From assembly GCA_036846645.1 (NCBI GenBank), contig DAIUBN010000160.1, forward strand, positions 1 through 6,653: a DNA stretch of 6,653 nt, given 5' to 3'. The translations under genes were made by a program, and so were the position numbers. The notes under the pieces were generated by a model. It ran no database searches. It worked only from the letters and a program-made list of their open reading frames with translations, and was not told where the DNA came from. Source of the stretch: JAAYUD01 sp036846645. GTDB lineage: Bacteria; Bacteroidota; Bacteroidia; Bacteroidales; Bacteroidaceae. How positions within the stretch are numbered: the stretch's first letter is position 1; each line of letters starts with the position of its first letter. This document shows positions 1 to 6,653 of this stretch, piece by piece.

Positions 1-86
1 TTGCCAAAGTCTTGGATGTTGATGTACGTATGCTTCTGAATACGAATAAGGAAACACAAATCTTTGAGATAGCAGCAAAATCATAA
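1..86 (+). CDS. C-terminal end of a probable XRE-family helix-turn-helix regulator (partial, 5' end outside window)
   Basis: An open frame enters from the left edge (first complete codon at base 3) and ends with TAA at 84-86, giving 27 residues that read AKVLDVDVRMLLNTNKE and continue to a terminal AAKS. The pattern 'IAkaLdVdvreLl' is typical of the last helix of XRE/Cro-type HTH domains, which bind operator DNA as dimers. The two bases before the first codon (TT) would allow an Ile, matching that pattern. The stop lies 18 bases before hsdR, so the gene is probably co-transcribed with it and may regulate the RM operon, as XRE-like proteins often do next to RM genes. The DNA-recognition helix itself is outside the window, so the family call rests on a short tail. 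The direction and the stop are clear; the regulatory role is inferred. Confidence 0.6.
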   Translation, partial: AKVLDVDVRMLLNTNKETQIFEIAAKS

Positions 87-92
87 CGACAA

Positions 93-97
93 AAGGA
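93..97 (+). promoter_or_regulatory. Shine-Dalgarno-like site for hsdR
   Basis: AAGGA lies 7 bases before the ATG at 105, within the 18-base gap after the upstream stop. It is the only purine-rich ribosome-binding-like site in the window that looks conventional. The starts of hsdM, the membrane protein and the acidic protein have A/T-rich leaders without a clear AGGAG, as is common in Bacteroidota. It supports the start at 105. Confidence 0.5.
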
Positions 98-104
98 AAG
101 CGAT

Positions 105-3100
105 ATGAGTAATTTCAACGAAAACACCCGTGTGCAGGTTCCGGCTGCCTTGCATCTGTATAAGTTGGGGTATAATTACCTTGACAGAATCAGCGATTAC
201 GACACAAGAACTAATATATTACAAATGGATTTCTTCATGGCAATGCGCAGACTCAACCCTGGAATAACCAGCCTTGAGTTGAGCCAGTTGCTTGACAAGA
301 TTGTTGCCATATCAGACAATGACGATTTGGGACGTGAGTTTTATAATCTTATGTCAGCCAATAGTGGTCTGAAACTGATAGACTTTGATAATCCAGATAA
401 CAATACATGGCATGTTACGACTGAATTCACTTGTGAGAATACTGAATCGGGAGATGAGTTCCGTCCTGACATTACGTGCTTCATAAATGGACTGCCTTTG
501 GCATTCATCGAGGTAAAGAAGCCAAATAACCATGATGGTATTCTTGCTGAACGTGAACGCATAAACAAAAGAATGCGTAACCGCAAGTTCCGTCGTTTCT
601 TAAATATCACTCAATTAATGATATTCTCCAATAATCAAGAGTATGACAATGATAATCGTGTGCCTATTCAAGGAGCATTCTATTGTTGTACCGCCAAAGA
701 GAAAACATTCTTCAATGTATTCAGAGAGGCTGATAGCAATTATGTGAAGGACTATCCATATAGAAATGTTCCAGAAGAAGTGGAAAACAAAGTGCTTCGT
801 CATCGCAATTGTGTTGTCATCAAGAATCTGGGTGAATATCAGACCAATAAGCAAGTAAATACCCCTACAAACCGTATTCTTACTTCCATGTTAAGCAAGG
901 AGCGCATTTTATTCTTGCTTCGATATGGCATAGCCTATGTAGACCAGAAGGTAGAGCTGGAGGATGGGACTAAGAGTACCCAATTACAGAAGCACATTAT
1001 GCGCTATCAGCAATTATTTGCATCACTGGCCATTAGAAGAAAGCTCTCGGCAGGGATAAAGAGTGGTATCATCTGGCATACACAGGGAAGTGGAAAAACT
1101 GCACTTGCTTATTACTCGGTACGTAGTCTTACTGATTATTATGCTAAATGTGATACCGCCGCAAAGTTTTACTTCATTGTTGACCGCATTGCCCTGATGG
1201 AGCAAGCTATAGATGAGTTCGTGGCTCGTGGCTTGGTGGTACGAACGGCATCCAGTCGCAAGGAGTTGATGGATGACTTCAAGGACAATAAGCCAATTGT
1301 CAACAACGAGGGAAAGCCTGAGATAATGGTGGTTAACATCCAGAAATTCAAAGAGGATACTACCAAAATTAAGATTGATAATGGGTATAGCACGAATCTT
1401 CAACGTATATTCTTTGTGGACGAAGCCCATCGTGGTTATAATCCCCAAGGTAGTTTTCTTGCCAATCTGTTAGAAGCAGACAAGGATTCCGTGAAAATTG
1501 CACTGACCGGAACTCCGCTTCTGAAAGAAGAACGAGAGTCATGGCGTGTGTTCGGTGATTATATCGACACCTATTATTATGACAAGTCTATTGCTGATGG
1601 CTATACGCTTAAACTAATGCGAGAGCCAATAGAAACCATCTATAAGGAAAAGATAGAAGATATTCTAGATCAACTTGCAGGTGGTGTTGAAGTCAAAAAG
1701 AGCGATATTGACAAAAACAAGATCATCGAGAATGAAACTTATCTGAATGCTCTTTTAGACTATATTATAGCAGACTTTCGCCAGTTTCGAAAAGAACAGG
1801 CAGACGATAGTGTGGGCGCAATGATTGTCTGCAAAACCAACCCCCAGGCTCGCGAAATGTACCGCTTATGGCAGGAACGTTTCGGTTTCGCCATGGGTAT
1901 TGAAGAAAAGAAGGAAGAACAGTATATGATGGCAGCTGAGCCTATGCTTGTAATGAAGTCTGCTAAACCACTCCGTGCTGCTCTTATCCTCCATGACGAA
2001 GGAGATAAGGAAGAACGAAAAGAATATATAGAGGAATACAAGAAGCTCAAAACTGTTGACGTGCTGATAGTAAATCAAATGCTTCTCACCGGTTTTGACG
2101 CTCCGAGACTGAAACGACTCTATCTTGGAAGAAGCATGGATGGGCATGATCTGTTGCAGGCATTGACCCGTGTAAATCGACCATATAAAGATTTCAAATA
2201 CGGCTATGTAGTTGATTTTGTTGACATCAAGGAAAACTTTGATGCAACGAACGACCGCTATCTGCGCGAGCTGAACCGCACCAACGACCCAGAAGAAACA
2301 GGTGAAACCAAGCCTGTTAGTATCATTATAGAGGATAAAGATGCTATCATTAACCAGATGAAGCAGATTAAGAGCGTGCTTTTCAACTTTACTTGTGACA
2401 ATGCAGAGGAATTCCGCAAGGAGATTGACGAAATTGAAAACAAGGATAGCCTTTATGAGTTACGAACTACTCTGAGTGATGCTAAAGCCATCATGAATGT
2501 GGTTAGAGCATCAGGTGATGACGAACTCAAAGAAAAAATCAATTCTCTGTCTGTTGGTGCAATACCAACGCTCATTACCGAGGTAAACCGCAGAATAGAG
2601 CGTATGAACTTACTGGACAACACCGAGCATAAGACCGACGTATCAGGCATTATTAATATTGCTCTTTCTGAACTGGAATTTGAATTCAAGAAGGGCGTTG
2701 CCGAGGAATTGCGTATCATCGTCAATGATTTGCGTGAGCGTTGCGAAAAAGTACAGGCAGAGTTTGAAGCGAACTTCGATCAGAAAGAAGAGAAATACGT
2801 TATCCTTGCTGATGAGTTCCGCGAATATTTCCGAAAGAAGGGTTTTGTTCCGAACACAACAAAAGAAGCCAAGGAAAGTATTGCTTACATGGATGAAGTG
2901 ATGAAGAAGATTAAGGAAATCAATCGTCGTAATCGAATTCTAAAAAAGAAATACAAGGGTGATGAACGCTTTGTACGCATACATAAGCGTATCGAGGAAG
3001 AAAACCAGAAGCGCGAACGCCCGATTATCAGCAAGGAGGAGTATGAGATAGCGGAAGGTCTATCAAAGATGAAACAAGCCATCGACGATGCTCTGTTCCT

Positions 3101-3272
3101 TAATATCAATGAGCTAGAGAATGAAGATAAATTCAAACGTGACGTATTGGCTATGATTGGCCGTTCTCTCGTCGGACTTCATATAAAGGCAGACATAAAC
3201 GACAGAAAGTATATTAACAGCCTGATAACTGGAGAATACCTGCAACAGTATAATCAGGCATACGCAAGATAA
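105..3272 (+). CDS. hsdR: Type I restriction enzyme, R subunit (HsdR: endonuclease and ATP-dependent DNA translocase)
   Basis: This is the restriction subunit of a Type I RM complex. With two HsdM and one HsdS it recognises unmethylated target sites, pumps DNA using ATP and cuts at a distance. The 1055 residues are complete and close to the known length of EcoR124I HsdR (about 1040). The N-terminal nuclease domain has the PD-(D/E)xK triad at D122, E136 and K138 (RPDITCF then EVKK). Its spacing matches D151/E165/K167 of EcoR124I. A superfamily 2 helicase core follows: Walker A WHTQGSGKT (324-332, K331), Ia-like VDRIALMEQ, Walker B DEAH (439-442), motif III TGTP (468-471), motif V TGFDAP (662-667) and motif VI QALTRVNRP (685-693). 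Residues from about 740 to the end are highly charged and helical, as expected for the domain that docks on the methyltransferase. No frameshift or lost catalytic residue is seen, so it should be active. The start has a Shine-Dalgarno-like site. hsdM follows after 17 bases. Confidence 0.97.
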   Translation: MSNFNENTRVQVPAALHLYKLGYNYLDRISDYDTRTNILQMDFFMAMRRLNPGITSLELSQLLDKIVAISDNDDLGREFYNLMSANSGLKLIDFDNPDNNTWHVTTEFTCENTESGDEFRPDITCFINGLPLAFIEVKKPNNHDGILAERERINKRMRNRKFRRFLNITQLMIFSNNQEYDNDNRVPIQGAFYCCTAKEKTFFNVFREADSNYVKDYPYRNVPEEVENKVLRHRNCVVIKNLGEYQTNKQVNTPTNRILTSMLSKERILFLLRYGIAYVDQKVELEDGTKSTQLQKHIMRYQQLFASLAIRRKLSAGIKSGIIWHTQGSGKTALAYYSVRSLTDYYAKCDTAAKFYFIVDRIALMEQAIDEFVARGLVVRTASSRKELMDDFKDNKPIVNNEGKPEIMVVNIQKFKEDTTKIKIDNGYSTNLQRIFFVDEAHRGYNPQGSFLANLLEADKDSVKIALTGTPLLKEERESWRVFGDYIDTYYYDKSIADGYTLKLMREPIETIYKEKIEDILDQLAGGVEVKKSDIDKNKIIENETYLNALLDYIIADFRQFRKEQADDSVGAMIVCKTNPQAREMYRLWQERFGFAMGIEEKKEEQYMMAAEPMLVMKSAKPLRAALILHDEGDKEERKEYIEEYKKLKTVDVLIVNQMLLTGFDAPRLKRLYLGRSMDGHDLLQALTRVNRPYKDFKYGYVVDFVDIKENFDATNDRYLRELNRTNDPEETGETKPVSIIIEDKDAIINQMKQIKSVLFNFTCDNAEEFRKEIDEIENKDSLYELRTTLSDAKAIMNVVRASGDDELKEKINSLSVGAIPTLITEVNRRIERMNLLDNTEHKTDVSGIINIALSELEFEFKKGVAEELRIIVNDLRERCEKVQAEFEANFDQKEEKYVILADEFREYFRKKGFVPNTTKEAKESIAYMDEVMKKIKEINRRNRILKKKYKGDERFVRIHKRIEEENQKRERPIISKEEYEIAEGLSKMKQAIDDALFLNINELENEDKFKRDVLAMIGRSLVGLHIKADINDRKYINSLITGEYLQQYNQAYAR

Positions 3273-3289
3273 TAAAGAATTCACAAGAT

Positions 3290-4942
3290 ATGAGTAATAC
3301 CCAAGATATAACAAATGCAACCATAGCACTGATTGATTCTTTGAAATCAACGACAGGGGCATTTGGTCTTTCTAATGACGGAAGCGAATACAAGATCATC
3401 ACAGATATGTTCTTGTATAAGTATTTTAATGATAAGTTCGGCTACGAAACCAAACGTAATGAAGTGTACGGAGAACGCCTCTCCAAGGCAGATAAGTGGG
3501 ATGCAGAATACGACACATTCACCGAGGATGAAGTGGAAGACCTTTTCAGTTATCTTCCTGGTTCAGTACCACGTTTGAAGCCACAACACACTTTGGCCCA
3601 TCTGTATAATGCCTCACAGAAGGGCGATTTTTCAACTATTCTTGATGCTACGCTTGTGGATATTGCCAATTTGAATACTGATACTTTCGCCATTAGTACC
3701 TCAGGCAAGAGTAAAGTCAGTATATTCACGGCAATAACTACGCATGTCACTGATCCTCAGAAGCGTGATCAATTTGCCATATCTTTGATAAAAAATATCG
3801 CATCCTTCAACTTTGAAGAAGTGTTTGCAGAAAAGTACGATTTCTTCTCTCGCATTTTTGAGTATCTGATTAAGGATTACAATAACGCTGGAGGTGGCAA
3901 ATATGCTGAGTACTACACGCCAAGAGCAATTGCGCAAGTAATGTCTCGACTTCTTGTTGATGACGATGCTGAACTTCGTGGCGTTACCTGCTATGACCCT
4001 GCAGCTGGTACTGGTACACTGCTTATGGCCCTTGCCCATCAGATTGGCGAAGACCGTTGCACTATTTATAGCCAAGATATTTCCAATAAGTCGAGTGAAC
4101 TGTTACGACTGAACCTTATTCTAAATAATCTCTCTGGCTCTCTGCCAAACGTAGTACAGGGCAACACATTGCTTGAACCGTTCCATAAGGAAAGCAATGG
4201 CACATTGAAGAAGTTCGACTTCGTGGTAAGCAATCCACCTTTCAAACTCGATTTTCCCGAATATCGTGATACATTGGCTTCCGACACCATGCGTTTCTGG
4301 GGTGGAGTTCCTAACTCAGTTAAAAATGTTGACCCTTTAAAACCCAAAATGGCCATCTACACGTGTTTCATACAACATGCACTCAACTCATTAAAAGACA
4401 ATGGTAAGGCTGCAATTGTCATTCCAACAGGATTTGTTACGGCCAAGAGTGGTGTAGAAAAGCGTATTCTCCAGCGCATCGTTGATGAACACTGGGTCTA
4501 TGGTTGCGTTTCTATGCCAAGTAATGTATTTGCAACGACTGGAACCAACGTTTCAGTTATCTTCTTTGATAAGTCTACCGCCTCGGATAAGGTAGTTCTT
4601 ATTGACGCGAGCAAGATGGGAGAAGAATATAGGGAAGGAAATAACCAAAAGAAACGTCTGCTTCCAGAAGAAATAGAAAAGATTGTGTCGACATTCCGCG
4701 AGAAGAAGGCTGTTGACGATTTCTCGGTAGCAGTAACATACGACGAAATCAAAGAGAAAGGTTATAGCCTCTCCGCTGGCCAGTACTTTGACATCAAGAT
4801 AGACTATGTTGATATTACCAAGGAAGAATTCAATCAACGCATGAGCGATTTCATGACCAAGTTAACAAAGCAGTTTAACGATAGTCATACACTCGAAAAA
4901 GAAATATTGACACAGTTATCAACGTTGCATTTTAATGATTAG
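3290..4942 (+). CDS. hsdM: Type I RM methyltransferase subunit (HsdM, N6-adenine DNA methyltransferase)
   Basis: HsdM transfers a methyl group from S-adenosylmethionine to N6 of adenine in the site chosen by HsdS, protecting host DNA and forming the core to which HsdR binds. The protein is 550 residues, slightly longer than many HsdM (about 490-530). Residues about 1-170 are the helical N-terminal HsdM domain. Motif X appears as GGGKYAEYYTPR (201-212), the SAM-binding motif I as DPAAGTGT (236-243) and the catalytic motif IV as NPPF (315-318), typical of the gamma-class N6-adenine enzymes. The last 45 or so residues are charged and helical and probably contact HsdS. The start at 3290 lies 17 bases after the hsdR stop, with no strong Shine-Dalgarno. 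The TAG stop at 4940-4942 overlaps an upstream candidate ATG of the next gene. All motifs are intact. Unusually, hsdS is not the next gene. Confidence 0.97.
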   Translation: MSNTQDITNATIALIDSLKSTTGAFGLSNDGSEYKIITDMFLYKYFNDKFGYETKRNEVYGERLSKADKWDAEYDTFTEDEVEDLFSYLPGSVPRLKPQHTLAHLYNASQKGDFSTILDATLVDIANLNTDTFAISTSGKSKVSIFTAITTHVTDPQKRDQFAISLIKNIASFNFEEVFAEKYDFFSRIFEYLIKDYNNAGGGKYAEYYTPRAIAQVMSRLLVDDDAELRGVTCYDPAAGTGTLLMALAHQIGEDRCTIYSQDISNKSSELLRLNLILNNLSGSLPNVVQGNTLLEPFHKESNGTLKKFDFVVSNPPFKLDFPEYRDTLASDTMRFWGGVPNSVKNVDPLKPKMAIYTCFIQHALNSLKDNGKAAIVIPTGFVTAKSGVEKRILQRIVDEHWVYGCVSMPSNVFATTGTNVSVIFFDKSTASDKVVLIDASKMGEEYREGNNQKKRLLPEEIEKIVSTFREKKAVDDFSVAVTYDEIKEKGYSLSAGQYFDIKIDYVDITKEEFNQRMSDFMTKLTKQFNDSHTLEKEILTQLSTLHFND

Positions 4943-4949
4943 AGTAATG
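4935..4949 (+). other. Stop/start junction of hsdM and the membrane-protein gene
   Basis: The sequence ATGATTAG (4935-4942) contains a candidate ATG and the hsdM TAG stop in different frames. A second ATG in the same frame as the first follows at 4947. No Shine-Dalgarno sequence is visible in front of either, so ribosomes finishing hsdM probably reinitiate here, which would tie synthesis of the membrane protein to that of HsdM. The coupling is inferred from geometry. Confidence 0.5.
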
Positions 4950-5585
4950 AAGAAGTTTATTTTGTCGATTCTATTTGTAATAACAGCCACGGTTAGTTAT
5001 GCGATTTCCAACGATAGCATAAATGCCGTAACCATGATTTCCTATGAGCAAAGCAGTCTTGACAGCGAAGGAACTCTTGCCCTCAAGAATAATACCGATG
5101 AGCCAATCAGGAACCTTTCTTTTATTATAACCTACCAGGACATGAATGGGAAGGATATGGACTACAAGGAGTTCTCTTTTGATGTTGATATTGATCCAGG
5201 TATGACAAAAAAAGTTGATATACCTGCTTATGAAAATAATCGATTCTATCATTATTATAAAACGAAGGACGACACCGATCATCCGGCCTTTAAAATCAAA
5301 TACGAACTTAAAGGCTACAACCTTTCAAAAGAAGAAACAAGTAATTTGGGCTATGATGTAGGCAACGTGAACGATGGTTTGTATATAGGCATAGCAATAG
5401 TTCTTGTTTTGCTTTTTATCGGAATAACCGTCGGACTATATGTCCTTGTTGCAGTTATGGCTAAGAAAAGACATCGGAATATTGTTTTATGGCTTCTGCT
5501 GAGTTTTATAGCGACTCCTCTATTAATTGCAATCATCTTACTATGCGTTGGCAACAGTGAGACTTATGGCCTGAATGAAGACTAA
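4947..5585 (+). CDS. Unrecognised exported membrane protein inside the RM operon (signal peptide, beta-rich domain, two TM helices)
   Basis: No family is recognised with certainty. From the ATG at 4947 the product has 212 residues. Residues 1-19 (MKKFILSILFVITATVSYA) form a textbook Sec signal peptide with likely cleavage after Ala19. Residues about 25-125 are hydrophilic and beta-rich. The stretch from 41 (EGTLALKNNTDEPIRNL) to a DPG turn at 83-85 resembles FxLYD/Ig-like domains of envelope proteins. Transmembrane helix 1 is about 145-172, then a basic loop KKRHRN (173-178), helix 2 about 179-201, and a short acidic tail. By the positive-inside rule the beta domain and the tail face the periplasm, with the basic loop in the cytoplasm. 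An in-frame ATG at 4935 overlaps the hsdM stop by 8 bases and would add MIRV. I prefer 4947 because the signal peptide begins there, 4 bases after the hsdM stop. Tight packing indicates co-expression with the RM genes. A sensor, anchor or unrelated cargo role is possible; none is shown. Confidence 0.85.
   Translation: MKKFILSILFVITATVSYAISNDSINAVTMISYEQSSLDSEGTLALKNNTDEPIRNLSFIITYQDMNGKDMDYKEFSFDVDIDPGMTKKVDIPAYENNRFYHYYKTKDDTDHPAFKIKYELKGYNLSKEETSNLGYDVGNVNDGLYIGIAIVLVLLFIGITVGLYVLVAVMAKKRHRNIVLWLLLSFIATPLLIAIILLCVGNSETYGLNED
5207..5213 (+). repeat. A7 homopolymer tract inside the membrane-protein gene
   Basis: Seven consecutive A residues encode the end of Thr87 and Lys88-Lys89. Adding one A would give AGT TGA and end the protein right after residue 90, removing both transmembrane helices. 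Such a tract can slip, but seven bases is short for efficient phase variation, so any switching role is speculative. Confidence 0.4.
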
Positions 5586-5609
5586 CAATACCTTTAAATT
5601 CATCAACAA

Positions 5610-6050
5610 ATGACAGCAGAGGAGTTGATATCAAATATCGAAGAAGAGAGCAAGGATTTGTCATCAGAAATCATCGATAAGGTGTGTAACCGAACTATAC
5701 GTGGAATGAACCGCAAAATGAAGACGTTCCCGTTAGTTGAAGGTTATCCTGATAATTTTACATTCTTCGACATATTGTCTTGTGAGACCCAGTCAAAGAC
5801 ATACGATGAAATAGTATTTATGGGATCAAGAACTTTGGCTGATTTCATAGAGGACTCTATTGATATTGAGTTTGATAAACTAGCTCCAATAGAAAAAGCC
5901 ATATTGTCATACATGGATTTTTCTCCAGATTTTGGAAGTGGTTATGAATTCTGTGATGCTCACAAATTCCTCTATTCTTGCTTCAATGAAATGCTTAACG
6001 AGCATTGGTCTGAAAGCAAGAAAATTGAGAATTATGAGATGACGTTATGA
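5610..6050 (+). CDS. Unrecognised small acidic protein, overlapping the start of hsdS
   Basis: I do not recognise a family for this 146-residue protein. It has no signal peptide or transmembrane helix, so it is presumably cytoplasmic. It is strongly acidic: 30 Asp/Glu against 14 Lys/Arg by my count. The charge is uneven. Residues 24-38 form a basic patch (K24, R28, R31, R35, K36, K38), while residues 40-146 carry 22 acidic and only 7 basic residues. It has four Cys (26, 58, 115, 124), not spaced as an obvious zinc site, and aromatic-rich segments around 46-54 and 101-125 suggesting a folded globular domain. The ATG at 5610 lies 24 bases after the previous stop in an A/T-rich leader without a Shine-Dalgarno. 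Its TGA (6048-6050) overlaps the hsdS ATG, so it is almost certainly translated with hsdS. Candidate roles include modulator or partner of the RM complex, immunity-type protein, or passenger gene; none is demonstrated. Confidence 0.8.
   Translation: MTAEELISNIEEESKDLSSEIIDKVCNRTIRGMNRKMKTFPLVEGYPDNFTFFDILSCETQSKTYDEIVFMGSRTLADFIEDSIDIEFDKLAPIEKAILSYMDFSPDFGSGYEFCDAHKFLYSCFNEMLNEHWSESKKIENYEMTL
6047..6050 (+). other. ATGA start/stop overlap coupling the acidic protein gene to hsdS
   Basis: ATG of hsdS (6047-6049) and TGA of the preceding gene (6048-6050) share bases in the classic ATGA arrangement, which usually marks translational coupling by termination-reinitiation. No strong Shine-Dalgarno precedes the hsdS ATG. 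An alternative in-frame ATG at 6065 would remove coupling and shorten HsdS by six residues, leaving the start MKWEKYRLGDIA, which also fits the family. Confidence 0.6.
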
Positions 6051-6653
6051 TAGATTTGAAAAATATGAAATGGGAAAAATATAGACTCGGTGATATTGCC
6101 GATATAATAATTAGTAGCGTTGACAAGAAAACGAAGGAAGGAGAAACGAATGTACTTCTTTGCAACTTTGTTGATGTCTATCACAACTGGGCTGTCACAA
6201 AAGACATTGAGTCCAGTTTTATGAAAGCTACCGCAAATGATAGTGAGATTGAGCGTTTCGCCCTCAAAAAAGGGCAAGTGGCATTCACTAAGGATAGTGA
6301 GACCCGTGATGATATAGGCATTCCAACATACATTGCAGATAATTTCGACAATGTTCTGTTAGGCTATCATTGTGCCCTGGTCACTCCTCATAGTGACATG
6401 CTTAATGGTAATTTTTTGAATGTCTTCTTGCATTCTCATTATATCAAGAAGTATTTCGAACTTAATGCTACTGGAAGCGGAATGAGATATTCTCTGTCCC
6501 AACAGACATTAAACGACATTCCAATACTTCTGCCCCCTCTCGAGTATCAAGAGAAGGTAGGAGAAATATTTGCCGCTATAGACAAGAAGATTATGCTCAA
6601 TCGTGCGATAAATCGCAATTTAGAGGCTATGGCAAAGCAACTTTATGACTATT
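6047..6653 (+). CDS. hsdS: Type I RM specificity subunit (HsdS), 5' part only, cut by window edge
   Basis: HsdS reads the two halves of the bipartite DNA target, one with each target-recognition domain (TRD), and scaffolds two HsdM. The frame from 6047 stays open for 202 codons to the window end, about half of a usual HsdS (about 400 residues). It begins with the family signature WEKYRLGDIADI (residues 9-20). TRD1 spans about 20-150. It ends in the conserved segment LNDIPILLPPLEYQEKV (155-171) and enters the central conserved helix IDKKIMLNRAINRNLEAMAKQ (178-198), which acts as the ruler between TRDs. TRD2 and the second helix lie outside. The target sequence cannot be deduced. There is no sign of frameshift in the visible part. 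The start overlaps the preceding acidic-protein gene instead of hsdM. Confidence 0.93.
   Translation, partial: MIDLKNMKWEKYRLGDIADIIISSVDKKTKEGETNVLLCNFVDVYHNWAVTKDIESSFMKATANDSEIERFALKKGQVAFTKDSETRDDIGIPTYIADNFDNVLLGYHCALVTPHSDMLNGNFLNVFLHSHYIKKYFELNATGSGMRYSLSQQTLNDIPILLPPLEYQEKVGEIFAAIDKKIMLNRAINRNLEAMAKQLYDY

Noticed and set aside
1023..1448. 141-codon open frame on the minus strand inside hsdR
   Set aside because: It lies fully antisense to the helicase core of hsdR (Walker A to DEAH), has no recognisable protein features, and is explained by codon bias of the real gene.
105..3272. Possible degraded or inactive HsdR
   Set aside because: The nuclease triad (D122, E136, K138) and the helicase motifs are all intact and the frame is uninterrupted.
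3273..3289. Possible terminator or promoter between hsdR and hsdM
   Set aside because: The 17-base gap is A/T-rich with no stem-loop and no room for an independent promoter; an operon is simpler.
3701..4075. 124-codon open frame on the minus strand inside hsdM
   Set aside because: It is antisense to the region encoding motifs X and I of HsdM, with no family resemblance or start signal; a shadow frame.
4971..5282. 103-codon minus-strand frame opposite the membrane-protein gene
   Set aside because: The + strand product has a coherent signal peptide, domain and TM layout, whereas the antisense product has no coherent architecture.
6265..6273. A6 followed by G3 in hsdS as a possible programmed frameshift site
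   Set aside because: The zero frame continues with conserved HsdS motifs downstream, so no frameshift is needed.
6032..6277. 81-codon minus-strand frame across the acidic-gene/hsdS junction
   Set aside because: The + strand HsdS frame has clear family motifs here; the antisense frame has none.

Overview
This window carries most of a Type I restriction-modification (RM) locus, with all genes on the + strand and packed head to tail. The likely host is a member of the Bacteroidota (Bacteroides/Prevotella-like). The reasons are the AT-leaning base composition, A-rich start regions with little or no Shine-Dalgarno sequence, and the general look of the proteins. No ribosomal or taxonomic marker is present, so this is an inference.

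Layout: bases 1-86 are the last 27 codons of a protein resembling the C-terminus of an XRE/Cro-type helix-turn-helix regulator. After an 18-base gap comes hsdR (105-3272), a complete 1055-residue restriction/translocation subunit with intact nuclease and helicase motifs. Seventeen bases later comes hsdM (3290-4942), a complete 550-residue N6-adenine methyltransferase subunit. The next gene (4947-5585, or 4935-5585 with an upstream start) encodes an unrecognised exported membrane protein: signal peptide, small extracytoplasmic beta-rich domain, two transmembrane helices. After 24 bases comes an unrecognised, strongly acidic 146-residue protein (5610-6050). Its stop overlaps the ATG of hsdS (6047 to the window edge), the DNA-specificity subunit, of which only the first target-recognition domain and the start of the central helix are visible.

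How it works together: HsdS and HsdM form the sequence-specific methyltransferase. Adding HsdR gives the complex that translocates on unmethylated DNA and cleaves it. Intergenic gaps are 24 bases or less (or overlaps), so one operon is likely, with the upstream regulator as a possible transcriptional controller. No promoter or terminator is visible, and no gap exceeds 300 bases. The unusual part is the M-to-S interval. hsdM and hsdS are usually adjacent or overlapping, but here two non-RM genes sit between them and hsdS appears translationally coupled to the acidic protein. These two genes are the best candidates for something undescribed. Their function cannot be read from sequence alone.
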